Shown one piece after another: positions 8,810 through 17,399 of a DNA stretch of 64,000 nt (positions are counted from its first letter, which is position 1; every line of letters starts with the position of its first letter). The stretch lies in contig NZ_JTDB02000003.1 in NCBI RefSeq assembly GCF_000785435.2, forward strand, positions 62,001 to 126,000. The letters are read 5' to 3'. The DNA comes from Paraburkholderia sacchari (GTDB lineage Bacteria > Pseudomonadota > Gammaproteobacteria > Burkholderiales > Burkholderiaceae). Below the pieces are notes generated by a model. The model ran no database searches and was not told the origin of the DNA. It worked only from the letters and a program-made list of their open reading frames with translations. A program made the translations under genes and the position numbers.

Positions 8810-9426
8810 TCGTCTATCTGCACGGGTTTCGCTCGTCGCCGCAATCGTTCAAGGCGCGTTTGCTGGCCGCACGCCTCGAAGCGCTCGGGCGCGGTGGCGA
8901 ATGGCTGTGCCCGACGCTGCCGGTTTCGCCGCTCGAGACCGTGGCGCTCGTCGAGCGCGAGTTCGCGGCGCGTGCGCAAGCTGGCGAGCGCATCACGCTG
9001 ATCGGCAGTTCGCTCGGCGGTTTCTTTGCCACGCATCTGGCCGAAAAGCATGGCTGGCGCGCGGTGCTGCTCAATCCGGCCGTGGTGCCGGACCGCGACC
9101 TGTCGAAGTACCTCGGCGAGCAGCCGCTCTGGCACGGCGGCGGCAGCATCGTCGTGGAGCCGCGTCATCTGGAAGAATTGCGCGCGCTGGCCGTTGCGAC
9201 GGTGACCGAGCTCCAGCGCTACTATCTGATCGCTGCAACCGGCGACGAAGTGCTCGATTACCGCGAGATGCTCGCTCATTATCCGGGCGCCAAAACGCGC
9301 CTGATCGAAGGCAGCGACCATGGCATCAGCGAATTCGCCGATTACGTCGACGACGTGATCCAGTTCTGCGGAGCGCCCTTTGGCGGGGCGCCCTTTGGCG
9401 GAGCGCCCTTTGGCGACGCGCCTTGA
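8806..9426 (+). CDS. YqiA/YcfP-family alpha/beta-hydrolase (esterase)
   Basis: A 206-residue serine hydrolase of the small YqiA-like esterase family; the natural substrate is unknown. The start is GTG, overlapping the mpl stop as GTGA. The oxyanion motif YLHGFRSSP lies at the N-terminus, the nucleophile elbow GSSLGG has S69 and the catalytic histidine is H172 in GSDHGIS. The last 17 residues are an odd tail made of three GAPFG units encoded by a 15-bp tandem repeat (9370-9414), absent from what I know of the family. It sits between mpl and the RNase gene on the same strand. Confidence 0.9.
   Translation: MIVYLHGFRSSPQSFKARLLAARLEALGRGGEWLCPTLPVSPLETVALVEREFAARAQAGERITLIGSSLGGFFATHLAEKHGWRAVLLNPAVVPDRDLSKYLGEQPLWHGGGSIVVEPRHLEELRALAVATVTELQRYYLIAATGDEVLDYREMLAHYPGAKTRLIEGSDHGISEFADYVDDVIQFCGAPFGGAPFGGAPFGDAP
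9370..9414 (+). repeat. 15-bp tandem repeat (3 copies) coding the esterase C-terminal tail
   Basis: Three consecutive 15-bp units, GGAGCGCCCTTTGGC with one base change in the middle copy, fill 9370-9414 in frame and code GAPFG three times. A partial fourth unit follows just before the stop at 9424-9426. Confidence 0.95.
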
Positions 9427-9528
9427 TGCGTCGCTTACGTTCGCGCCGTGCGCGTGAACGCCTATATGTATACAGCACCGCCGGGCGCGTCGCGCCCGCG
9501 GTCCGCCAAGTTTGAACGAGAGTGTTGA

Positions 9529-11655
9529 GTGAACGTTTTCTTTGAGGAATCGGGCAGTTTCAAGGCGGGCAGCGTGCTGTCGCGCCAGGGCGACGCGTTT
9601 CAGGTCGAGTTGCCGGGTGGGCGGCGCGCCAAGGTGCGCGCGAAAGACGTGCTGATCGAATTCGAGAAGCCGGCCGCCGGCGATCTGCTGGAGCAGGCCG
9701 ACGCCGCTGCACAGGACATCGATCTCGATTTCCTGTGGGAGTGCGCGCCTGCCGAGGAATTCGCCTATACGGCGCTCGCCGCCGAGTACTTCGGCGAAAC
9801 CTATGGCCCGGTCGAGCGCGCCGCACTCGTGCTGCGACTGCATGGCTCGCCCGTGTATTTCCGCCGCAAGGGCCGTGGCCAGTATCAGCGCGCGCCCGAA
9901 GAGCAACTGAAGATGGCGCTTGTTTCGCTCGAGCGCAAGCGTCAACAGGCGCTCGTGCAGGCAGGCTACGAAGAAGATCTCAAGGCGGGCAAGCTGCCCG
10001 AGGCGCTCAAGGACAAGGCGCTGGGTCTGCTCACGAAACCCGACAAGAATACGATCGAATACAAGGCGCTCGAAGCGGCCGCCGCTGCGCGTGGCATTTC
10101 GATGCCGCGCCTGATGCTCGAATGCGGCGGCATTGCCTCGCCGCGCGCGCTGCACGAAGCGCGCTTTCTCGCCGAGTTCTTCCCGCACGGCACGGGCTTC
10201 CCGGCCGTGGAGGTGGGCGCGCTGCCCGATGACCTGCCCGATGCGGCCGCGCACGTGCAGGCGTTCTCGATCGACGACGTCACCACGACCGAAATCGACG
10301 ATGCGTTCTCGATCGAGCATCTCGCCGATGGCCGCGTGCGCATCGGCATCCACATCGCGGCGCCTGCGCTCGGCATCAAGCGCGGCGATACCGCCGACAC
10401 GGTGGCGCGCACGCGCCTGTCGACGGTGTACATGCCTGGCGACAAGATCACCATGCTGCCCGACGATTTCGTCGACGCCTTCACGCTGAAGGAAGGCGGC
10501 ATGCGCCCGGCGCTCTCGCTCTATTGCATCGTGAACCGCGAGACGCAGGAGATCGTCGCCACGGAAACGCGCGCCGAGCGCGTGTTCGTGAAGAACAACC
10601 TGCGCCACAACACGCTCGATGAGGTCGTGACCGAAGAGACGCTGGCCGCGGGCACGGGCGACTATCCGCACAAAGAAGACATTGCCGTGCTGTGGCCGTT
10701 TGCGCAGGCGCTGTTCGAGAAGCGCCAGCAAGCGCGCGCGGGCTACGGCCTGCGCCGCGAAGTCCAGCGCAACACCGACTTCAACTTCTACGTGGATGGC
10801 GAGCACGTCACCATCTCGCCGCGCCGCCGTGGCTCGCCGCTCGATCTGATCGTCGCGGAACTGGCGATTCTCGCCAACTCCACGTGGGGCGCGTTCCTGC
10901 ACGATCATGGCGTGCCGGGCATCTATCGCTCTCAACGCGCATTCGGCGCGCCCACGGGCCCCAAGCGCACGCGCATGCAGACCAACGCCGCGCCGCACGA
11001 AGGCCTGGGCGTCGCGCAGTACGCCTGGAGCACCTCGCCGCTGCGCCGCTACGTCGACCTCGTGAACCAGTGGCAACTGCTCGCGTGCGTCGAGCACGGC
11101 GTGGCCGCCAAGCTGGTCGCGCCGTTCAAGCCCAAGGACGCCGATTTGTTCGCCGTCGTGCAGGGCTTCGACGAAACCTATACCGCTTACGCCGATCATC
11201 AGCGCCGCATGGAGTACTTCTGGTGCCTGCGCTGGCTCCAGCAGGAGATGCGCGGTGAAGATGGCCGCGAAGCGCGCCGCGAATTCCCGGCCACCGTCGT
11301 CAAGGACGACCTCGTGCGCTTCGAGGAAGTGCCGCTGCTCATGCACGTGCCCGCGCTCGGCGTGCATGCGCGCGGCACGCGCCTGATGATGGAAGTGCTG
11401 TCGATCGACGAGTTGACGATCGAGGCGTCGGTGCGCATGTTGCGCGTGCTCGACGCGCCGGTCGTGACGAGCGGCGATCAAGCCGAAGACGACACCGGCG
11501 AGGACGAAGAGCTCATCGAAGCCGCCGACGCTTCCGCCGAGAGCGAAGCGGAGGCGCTGGCCGAGGCTCCGGCTGATTCGACCGGTGCGGACAATGCCGC
11601 CGAGGGCGAAGAAGCGCAGTCGTCCGAGCAGCATGCTGCGGAGCCGCGTTCATGA
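9529..11655 (+). CDS. RNase II-type (RNB domain) 3'-5' exoribonuclease
   Basis: A 708-residue hydrolytic exoribonuclease of the RNB family. It starts at GTG (MNVFFEESGSFKAG). The N-terminal part is a cold-shock-like or family-specific region. The RNB catalytic domain begins near residue 245 with FSIDDVTTTEIDDAFS, where the Mg-binding aspartates cluster, and continues through HIAAPALGIKRGD and TSPLRRYVDLVNQWQ. The last 55 residues are very acidic and Ala-rich with no recognised domain. It overlaps aroE by 4 bp (ATGA). RNase II rather than RNase R is suggested by the length and the lack of a basic C-terminal tail. Confidence 0.92.
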   Translation: MNVFFEESGSFKAGSVLSRQGDAFQVELPGGRRAKVRAKDVLIEFEKPAAGDLLEQADAAAQDIDLDFLWECAPAEEFAYTALAAEYFGETYGPVERAALVLRLHGSPVYFRRKGRGQYQRAPEEQLKMALVSLERKRQQALVQAGYEEDLKAGKLPEALKDKALGLLTKPDKNTIEYKALEAAAAARGISMPRLMLECGGIASPRALHEARFLAEFFPHGTGFPAVEVGALPDDLPDAAAHVQAFSIDDVTTTEIDDAFSIEHLADGRVRIGIHIAAPALGIKRGDTADTVARTRLSTVYMPGDKITMLPDDFVDAFTLKEGGMRPALSLYCIVNRETQEIVATETRAERVFVKNNLRHNTLDEVVTEETLAAGTGDYPHKEDIAVLWPFAQALFEKRQQARAGYGLRREVQRNTDFNFYVDGEHVTISPRRRGSPLDLIVAELAILANSTWGAFLHDHGVPGIYRSQRAFGAPTGPKRTRMQTNAAPHEGLGVAQYAWSTSPLRRYVDLVNQWQLLACVEHGVAAKLVAPFKPKDADLFAVVQGFDETYTAYADHQRRMEYFWCLRWLQQEMRGEDGREARREFPATVVKDDLVRFEEVPLLMHVPALGVHARGTRLMMEVLSIDELTIEASVRMLRVLDAPVVTSGDQAEDDTGEDEELIEAADASAESEAEALAEAPADSTGADNAAEGEEAQSSEQHAAEPRS

Positions 11656-12524
11656 GTGCCGGGCAGGTTCGCGACCGCTACGCCGTGGTCGGTAATCCGG
11701 TCGCGCATAGCAAGTCGCCATACATTCACGCGCAGTTCGCCGCCGCAACTGGCGAGCCCGTCGAATATGACCGTCTGCTCGCACCGCTTGACGGCTTCGT
11801 CGAGCACGTCCAGGCGTTCCGCGCCGCTGGCGGACGTGGCCTGAACGTAACCGTGCCGTTCAAGCTGGAGGCGCACGCGCTGGCAGACCGGCTGTCGCCG
11901 CGCGCGGCGGCGGCGGGCGCCGTCAACACGCTGCGCTTCGACGAAGACGGCATATTCGGCGACAACACCGACGGTTTCGGCCTTGTTCGCGACATCGAGG
12001 TGAATCTGGGCGTCTCGCTCAAGGGCGCGCGCGTGCTGTTGCTCGGCGCGGGCGGGGCGGCGCGCGGCGTCGTGCTGCCGATGCTCGAGCGTCGGCCGCG
12101 CGAGATCACCATCGTGAACCGTACCGCGCAAAAAGCGCATGCGCTCGTCGAGCAGTTCGAAGACGCGGCGCGTGAAGCTGGCTGCCTCATCAACGGCGGC
12201 GGCCCGGACGCGATCTATCGCGACTCGACCGATGCCAAGCCCTACGACGTGATCGTCAACGCAACGGCCGGCAGTCTCGACGCCGCGCTGCCCGAGTGCG
12301 ACGCTCGCGCGTTCGGCCCAGGCACGCTGGCCTACGACATGATGTACGGCGCCGAACCCACCGTGTTCATGCGTCACGCCGAATCGCTGGGCGCGCGCGC
12401 ATCGGATGGGCTCGGGATGCTGGTCGAGCAGGCCGCCGAGTCGTTCTTCGTATGGCGCGGCGTGCGCCCCGAAGGCGCGCCCGTGCTGGCCGCGCTGCGC
12501 AAGCAACTGGCGGCGCAGGCCTGA
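11652..12524 (+). CDS. aroE: Shikimate dehydrogenase
   Basis: NADPH-dependent reduction of 3-dehydroshikimate to shikimate, fourth step of the aromatic pathway. The 290 residues contain [14 protein letters not shown] (substrate binding), NVTVPFK with the catalytic lysine, GAVNTL, DNTDG with the catalytic aspartate, the NADP loop [11 protein letters not shown] and the basic NRTAQKA phosphate-binding turn. Start overlaps the RNase stop; mtgA follows after 11 bp. The aroE-mtgA adjacency appears to be a shared operon here. Confidence 0.97.
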   Translation: MSAGQVRDRYAVVGNPVAHSKSPYIHAQFAAATGEPVEYDRLLAPLDGFVEHVQAFRAAGGRGLNVTVPFKLEAHALADRLSPRAAAAGAVNTLRFDEDGIFGDNTDGFGLVRDIEVNLGVSLKGARVLLLGAGGAARGVVLPMLERRPREITIVNRTAQKAHALVEQFEDAAREAGCLINGGGPDAIYRDSTDAKPYDVIVNATAGSLDAALPECDARAFGPGTLAYDMMYGAEPTVFMRHAESLGARASDGLGMLVEQAAESFFVWRGVRPEGAPVLAALRKQLAAQA

Positions 12525-12535
12525 CGCGCGCCGCC

Positions 12536-13339
12536 ATGCGCAGAGAAGCCACGGGACAGCGCGCAGCAGGGCTCGGCAATGGACAACATGCCGAGCCGTT
12601 CGCGCACAGCGTTGCCGCGCTGAACGCGAAGCGCCCCGGCTTGCTGCGCTGGCTCGCCTACGTGGCGCTGGTGTTCGGCGCCGCCTGGGTTGGAATGCAG
12701 CTTTTCTACTTCGCGCAGATCGCCGTCTGGAATTTCGCCGATCCGCAATCGACGGCCTTCATGCGCAGCGACGAGGCGCGACTTTCCGCCGACCGTCCCG
12801 ACCTCGACATCCAGCACCAGTGGGTGCCCTACGACCAGATCTCGCGCAATCTCAAGCGCGCGATCATTGCGTCCGAGGACGCCAATTTCGCCAATAACAA
12901 CGGCTACGAAACCGATGCCATTCTGCAGGCGTGGGAGCGCAACAAGAAGCGCGGCCACATCGTGCGCGGCGGCTCGACGATCACGCAGCAACTTGCGCGC
13001 AACCTGTTTCTATCGCGCGAGAAGAGCTATATCCGCAAGGGCCAGGAACTCATCATCACGTGGATGCTGGAGACGCTGCTCGACAAGGAGCGCATCTTCG
13101 AGATCTATCTGAATTCGGTGGAGTGGGGCAATGGCGTCTACGGCGCGCAGGCCGCCGCGCGCTACTACTATCGAACGACGGCGGCGAAGCTCACGCCGTG
13201 GCAGGCGGCCCGGCTGGCGGTCATGCTGCCGCAGCCGAAGTATTTCGACGAGCACCGCAACTCGCCATATCTCGCTCAGCGCGCGAGGGTGATTGCGCGC
13301 CGCATGGGCGCTGCAGAGCTCCCGCCTTCGTCGCAATAG
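12536..13339 (+). CDS. mtgA: Monofunctional biosynthetic peptidoglycan transglycosylase
   Basis: Inner-membrane glycosyltransferase that polymerises lipid II into glycan strands without a transpeptidase domain. The 267 residues have one N-terminal membrane anchor (about residues 38-60, [19 protein letters not shown]) and a family-51 glycosyltransferase domain with catalytic E114 in [12 protein letters not shown] and the motif [16 protein letters not shown] place the start at the ATG 11 bp after aroE; the same frame is open further upstream but overlaps aroE. The stop codon lies inside a 9-bp tandem repeat that supplies a second in-frame TAG. Confidence 0.96.
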   Translation: MRREATGQRAAGLGNGQHAEPFAHSVAALNAKRPGLLRWLAYVALVFGAAWVGMQLFYFAQIAVWNFADPQSTAFMRSDEARLSADRPDLDIQHQWVPYDQISRNLKRAIIASEDANFANNNGYETDAILQAWERNKKRGHIVRGGSTITQQLARNLFLSREKSYIRKGQELIITWMLETLLDKERIFEIYLNSVEWGNGVYGAQAAARYYYRTTAAKLTPWQAARLAVMLPQPKYFDEHRNSPYLAQRARVIARRMGAAELPPSSQ

Positions 13340-13380
13340 CCGCAATAGGCCATCAGCTCAAACGACACGCAAACGACACG
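13332..13380 (+). repeat. Tandem repeats across and after the mtgA stop
   Basis: CGCAATAGC at 13332-13340 is followed directly by CGCAATAGG (13341-13349); the 9-bp period puts a TAG of each unit in the mtgA frame. Then CAAACGACACG occurs twice in a row at 13359-13380. All of this sits between the mtgA stop and the terminator. Confidence 0.9.
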
Positions 13381-13385
13381 CAAGC

Positions 13386-13414
13386 AAAAAGCGCCGGACG
13401 AACCGGCGCTTTTT
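13386..13414. terminator. Bidirectional intrinsic terminator between convergent mtgA and queF
   Basis: A perfect hairpin with 12-bp arms, A5GCGCCGG (13386-13397) and CCGGCGCT5 (13403-13414), and a 5-nt loop ACGAA. It has a T run on both strands, so it can end transcription of mtgA (plus) and queF (minus). Confidence 0.93.
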
Positions 13415-13437
13415 GTATCAACTCCCGCTATTGCGGC

Positions 13438-14262
13438 TTATTGGCGCGCAAGCCGCGCGTTATCCGGCATCGGCATGTTGAAGTTGGTGCGGAACGGATT
13501 GATGTCGAGGCCGCCGCGCCGCGTGTAGCGCGCGTACACCGCGAGCCTGTCCGGTTTGCACTCGCGCAGGATGTCCATGAAGATGCGCTCGACGCATTGC
13601 TCATGGAAGCCCGTGTGATTGCGGTACGAAATGATGTAGCGCAGCAGGCCCGCCTGGTCGATCTGCGGTCCCACGTAATGAATCTGCACGCTGCCCCAGT
13701 CGGGCTGGCCCGTCACGGGGCAGTTCGACTTCAGCAGGTTGGATATCAGCGTCTCCTCAACGGGCGACTCGTCCTGAGCGGACTTGAGCAGCGTCGGGTC
13801 CGGGTGATAGATCTCGGTGTCCAGATCGAGCCGGTCGAGCGACAGGCCGTCGAATTCCTCGAACGGGATTTTGCCGAACGCGCCCGGCTGATCGAGCCGC
13901 ACGGAAACCGAAGCGCCGCACGCCGCCGACACATCGCGCTTGATGGTGTCGCGCACCACGTCGGCGGATTCGAACGGCGTTTGCGCGAACGAGCCCAGAT
14001 AAAGCTTGAACGACTTCGATTCGACGATGTTGGGCGAATCGGCGGGAATGAAGAACGTGGCGATGGCAATCTGCGGCTTGCCGCGCGCATTGAGCCACGA
14101 AAGCTCGTACGCGTTCCAGATATCGGTGCCGAAGAAGGGCAGTTGCGCGCCGATGCCGATTGTTTCGCGCGCACCCGCGCGCGGGATCGGAAACAGCAGC
14201 GAGGCGTCGTAATGCTCGGTGTAGGTCGCGGCCTTGCCGAGCGGAGATTGTTCGGGAGTCAT
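13438..14262 (-). CDS. queF: NADPH-dependent 7-cyano-7-deazaguanine (preQ0) reductase
   Basis: Reduces the nitrile preQ0 to the amine preQ1 in queuosine tRNA-modification biosynthesis. The 274 residues are of the long, two-domain (YqcD-like) QueF type. The catalytic cysteine is C181 in [14 protein letters not shown], and the C-terminal substrate-side motif [17 protein letters not shown] is present. The start overlaps the nucleotidase stop by 4 bp, so translation is probably coupled. queF ends at a terminator shared with mtgA. Confidence 0.97.
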   Translation of the reverse strand: MTPEQSPLGKAATYTEHYDASLLFPIPRAGARETIGIGAQLPFFGTDIWNAYELSWLNARGKPQIAIATFFIPADSPNIVESKSFKLYLGSFAQTPFESADVVRDTIKRDVSAACGASVSVRLDQPGAFGKIPFEEFDGLSLDRLDLDTEIYHPDPTLLKSAQDESPVEETLISNLLKSNCPVTGQPDWGSVQIHYVGPQIDQAGLLRYIISYRNHTGFHEQCVERIFMDILRECKPDRLAVYARYTRRGGLDINPFRTNFNMPMPDNARLARQ

Positions 14263-15278
14263 GATGCGCTGGTTTCAGTGGGTACGTCGTTCGACGCGTT
14301 GCTCGTCGCGATCGTTGCGCTTATTGCGCTCTTTGCGCTCGGGCGCGCCGCGCGATTTGCCGGATTCGCGGGATTGGCCACGCCGCTTGCCACATGGCCG
14401 GTCGCCGTGACCGAGCGGGCCGATTCGCAATGGCGGATCTGGTCGTCGAAGAAGAAGTCCGGTTCGAACTCGCGCAGGAACGGGCCTTTGTCGAGTCCGC
14501 CGAGGAACATCGCTTCGTCGATTTCGATGTTCCAGGCCATCAGCGTGCGGATCGCGCGCTCATGCGCGGGCGCCGAGCGCGCCGTCACGAGCGCAGTGCG
14601 GATGCGCATCGTCGCATTGGCGTCGGCGAGCTTTTGCAGCCGGTCGAGTGCTTCGAGCAGCGGCTTGAGCGGCCCTTGCGCGAGCGGCAGCTCACGATTG
14701 TCGCGCTCGTGGCTCACGAACGCGCTCAAGCCCTCGCGCTGGAAGATCTGCTCGGCTTCGTCGGAAAACAGCACCGCATCGCCGTCGAACGCGATGCGAA
14801 TCTCGTGCGCATTGCGTTCCGACATTGTCGCCGAATTTGCTTCGACGCGTGGCAACACACGCGCGGCGGGGAAGCCGGCGTCGAGCGCGCCGCGCACGTC
14901 CTCGGGGTTCGCCGAGAGAAACAGCGACGCGTTGAGCGGCTTGAGATAGCGCCACGGCTCGCGCCCGCGCGTGAACACGCCGCGCTGCACGTCGAGTTGA
15001 TGCTCGCGGCACGAATTGAAGGCCCGCAGCCCGCTGATGGGATCGCTGCGCGAGAGGATCACCACTTCCACGTGGTGCGCACCGTTATTGAGCGCGAGCA
15101 GCTTCTGGATCAGCGCGAACGCGACGCCGGGCCGCGCGGGCACATTCAGGCGTTCGCGCTGCAACGCCTCGTAATCGCGCAACTCGCCGGTCTCGTAGAC
15201 GCGGTTCTCTTCTTCGAAGTCGAACAGCGCGCGCGAAGAGATGGCGACGACGAGCTTGTCAGAGAGCGAAACGGCCAT
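14259..15278 (-). CDS. Cytosolic 5'-nucleotidase (PF06189-type) with low-complexity C-terminal tail
   Basis: A 339-residue protein of the cytosolic IA/IB-like 5'-nucleotidase family, which dephosphorylates nucleoside monophosphates. It starts [25 protein letters not shown]. Other visible family segments are [31 protein letters not shown] and [24 protein letters not shown]. After about residue 292 comes a 47-residue Ala/Ser/Asn tail, partly encoded by two sets of three 9-bp repeats (14315-14341 and 14354-14380). The tail looks expendable. Gene order ilvA - nucleotidase - queF, with 12-bp and -4-bp spacing, indicates one operon. Confidence 0.88.
   Translation of the reverse strand: MAVSLSDKLVVAISSRALFDFEEENRVYETGELRDYEALQRERLNVPARPGVAFALIQKLLALNNGAHHVEVVILSRSDPISGLRAFNSCREHQLDVQRGVFTRGREPWRYLKPLNASLFLSANPEDVRGALDAGFPAARVLPRVEANSATMSERNAHEIRIAFDGDAVLFSDEAEQIFQREGLSAFVSHERDNRELPLAQGPLKPLLEALDRLQKLADANATMRIRTALVTARSAPAHERAIRTLMAWNIEIDEAMFLGGLDKGPFLREFEPDFFFDDQIRHCESARSVTATGHVASGVANPANPANRAARPSAKSAISATIATSNASNDVPTETSAS
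14315..14380 (-). repeat. Two sets of 9-bp tandem repeats in the nucleotidase C-terminal tail
   Basis: On the plus strand TTGCGCTTA, TTGCGCTCT and TTGCGCTCG run head-to-tail at 14315-14341. GATTTGCCG, GATTCGCGG and GATTGGCCA run at 14354-14380. Read on the minus strand the second set codes ANPANPANR. Confidence 0.9.
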
Positions 15279-15290
15279 GATCGTCGTGCT

Positions 15291-16817
15291 TTATGCGAGA
15301 AACAACCGGTAAGCCGGATTCTGCGTCTCTTCCCAATGCGGGTATCCGAGCGTGGCGAGAAAGCGGCGGAACTCCGCGTCTTCGGCCGCCGGCACCTGAA
15401 TGCCCACGAGAATCGAGCTGTAATCCGCGCCCTGGTTGCGGTAGTGGAACAGGCTGATGTTCCAGTTCGGGGCCATCGACGAGAGAAAGCGCATCAGCGC
15501 GCCCGGACGCTCCGGGAACTCGAAGCGGAACAGCCGCTCGTCGTGCGCGAGCGGCGAGCGCCCGCCCACCATGTAGCGGATGTGCTGCTTCGAGAGCTCG
15601 TCGCCGGTAAGGTCCACGCACGGGAAACCGTGATCGACGAAGGCCTGCGCGATCTGCTGCGACTCGCCGCGATTGCGGATCTGCACGCCCACGAAGATGT
15701 GCGCGCGCTCGGCGTCGTCGATGCGGTAGTTGAACTCGGTCACGCTGCGCGTGCCCACGAGTTCACAGAAACGCTTGAAGCTGCCGCGCTCCTCGGGGAT
15801 CGTCACCGCGAACACCGCCTCGCGCGCCTCGCCCACCTCCGCGCGCTCGGCCACGAAGCGCATGCGGTCGAAGTTCATGTTCGCGCCCGAGGTCACCGCC
15901 ACCAGCGTCTGGCCCGTGACGCCCTCGCGCTCCGCGTACTGCTTCGCACCCGCCACGGCCAGCGCGCCCGCCGGCTCCAGCACGCTGCGCGTGTCCTGGA
16001 AGACGTCCTTGATGGCCGCGCACAGTGCGTCGGTGTCCACCGTGAGCACCTCGTCCAGATACTGGTGGCACAGCCGGAAGGTTTCCTCGCCCACGAGCTT
16101 GACCGCCGTGCCGTCCGAGAACAGGCCGACTTCGCTCAGCTCCACGCGCTTGCCCGCCTTCATCGACTGCGCCATCGCGCACGAATCGTCCGTCTGCACG
16201 CCGATCACGCGGATCTCGGGGCGCACCGCCTTTACATATGCGGCCATGCCCGCCGCAAGTCCGCCGCCGCCGATCGGCACGAAGATCGCGTGAATCGGGG
16301 CCTGATGCTTGCTGAGCACCTCCATCGCCACGGTGCCCTGGCCGGCGATCACATGCGGATCGTCGAACGGATGCACGAAGGTCAGGCCGCGTTCTTCCTG
16401 CAGGCGCACGGCGTGCGCGTAGGCGTCGCTATACGATTCGCCGGCCTGCACGACTTCGACGGTGGGACCGCCGTGGGCGCGCACCGCGTCGACCTTGACC
16501 TGGGGCGTGGTGACCGGCACGCAGATCACGGCCTTCACGCCGAGCCGCGCGGCGGAAAGCGCCACGCCCTGGGCATGATTGCCGGCCGAGGCGGTGATCA
16601 CGCCGCGTTCGAGTTGCGCGGGCGTGAGGTGCGCCATCTTGTTGTAGGCGCCGCGCAGCTTGAAAGAGAACACGGGTTGGTTGTCCTCGCGCTTGAGCAG
16701 GACGGTGTTGCGCAGGCGCGCCGAGAGGTTCGGCGCGCGCTCCAGTTCGGTCTCGCGGGCCACGTCGTAGACGCGGGCGGTGAGAACTTTTTTCAGATAA
16801 TCGTCGTGGGAGGCCAT
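15291..16817 (-). CDS. ilvA: Biosynthetic threonine ammonia-lyase
   Basis: PLP enzyme that deaminates threonine to 2-oxobutanoate, first step of isoleucine synthesis. The 508 residues fit the biosynthetic form. The N-terminal type-II PLP domain has the Schiff-base lysine K53 in PVFSFKLRGAYNK, the phosphate loop SAGNHAQGVALSA and PIGGGGLAAGMAAY. Two C-terminal ACT-like regulatory domains (about residues 330-508) are where isoleucine and valine act in E. coli. The start MASHDDYLKKVL at 16817 is preferred over an ATG 26 codons upstream that adds a basic non-family extension. Heads a three-gene operon. Confidence 0.96.
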   Translation of the reverse strand: MASHDDYLKKVLTARVYDVARETELERAPNLSARLRNTVLLKREDNQPVFSFKLRGAYNKMAHLTPAQLERGVITASAGNHAQGVALSAARLGVKAVICVPVTTPQVKVDAVRAHGGPTVEVVQAGESYSDAYAHAVRLQEERGLTFVHPFDDPHVIAGQGTVAMEVLSKHQAPIHAIFVPIGGGGLAAGMAAYVKAVRPEIRVIGVQTDDSCAMAQSMKAGKRVELSEVGLFSDGTAVKLVGEETFRLCHQYLDEVLTVDTDALCAAIKDVFQDTRSVLEPAGALAVAGAKQYAEREGVTGQTLVAVTSGANMNFDRMRFVAERAEVGEAREAVFAVTIPEERGSFKRFCELVGTRSVTEFNYRIDDAERAHIFVGVQIRNRGESQQIAQAFVDHGFPCVDLTGDELSKQHIRYMVGGRSPLAHDERLFRFEFPERPGALMRFLSSMAPNWNISLFHYRNQGADYSSILVGIQVPAAEDAEFRRFLATLGYPHWEETQNPAYRLFLA

Positions 16818-17399
16818 GCGAGGGATGCGTCGGGCGCGGGATTTGACGGGAAAACGTAAATGATAGCGCCAATGATCGTCCCAGCAGCGGACCAATTCCC
16901 GACTGTCCGGACGGCGAATCCATTGCGGCTCGATGTGTCACGTCCCTATCACCTGCCTGTCGCGCGAATGACAGAGACTGGCGTTTACAAGATGGCAAAG
17001 TTCCCGGCACCGTCAGCGCGGGCGCGGATCATGCGTTAAAATCGCTTTTTGAAACAAGGATCGGAAGATGCACAGGCAGACTCGGACAGCCCATTTGATG
17101 CCCGCGCGGCGCGAGACCCGCCCCGCGGCGCCGCGGCAAGTCCGGCACGCACGATCGTGCCGCTAAGTCCGAGCGCCGGGGAACCATCGGCGTGAGTGCA
17201 GCCGCCATGCTTGCCCACCCCTAAAGTCCGCTATCAGCCAACCGCGAGCCAACAGCGCGCCACTGCGCGCCAGCCGCGAGCCACCGGCGGACACGATTTC
17301 AGAATAGCGCCCCACGCGCCCCGTCAGCGTCCGCCTTGCCCGCTGCGAGCAATATCAGCGAGCCACATGAGCGGGGCTGTCACCAAGAGTCGTCCAACC
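16818..17399. other. 582-bp non-coding gap between divergent ilvA and the FAD/Fe-S oxidoreductase
   Basis: No credible gene is seen. The gap should hold promoters for both neighbours. A -10-like TAAAAT lies at 17036-17041 on the plus strand without a good -35. From 17240 to 17285 there are short direct repeats: CCGCGAGCCA at 17242-17251 and 17274-17283, and GCGCGCCA at 17255-17262 and 17265-17272. Confidence 0.6.

Noticed and set aside
12296-12535. Extended N-terminus for MtgA overlapping aroE by about 230 bp
   Set aside because: The added segment has no membrane or family features; the ATG after aroE gives the usual length.
13332-13380. Short repeats as a CRISPR-like array
   Set aside because: Units are 9 and 11 bp, directly adjacent and without spacers.
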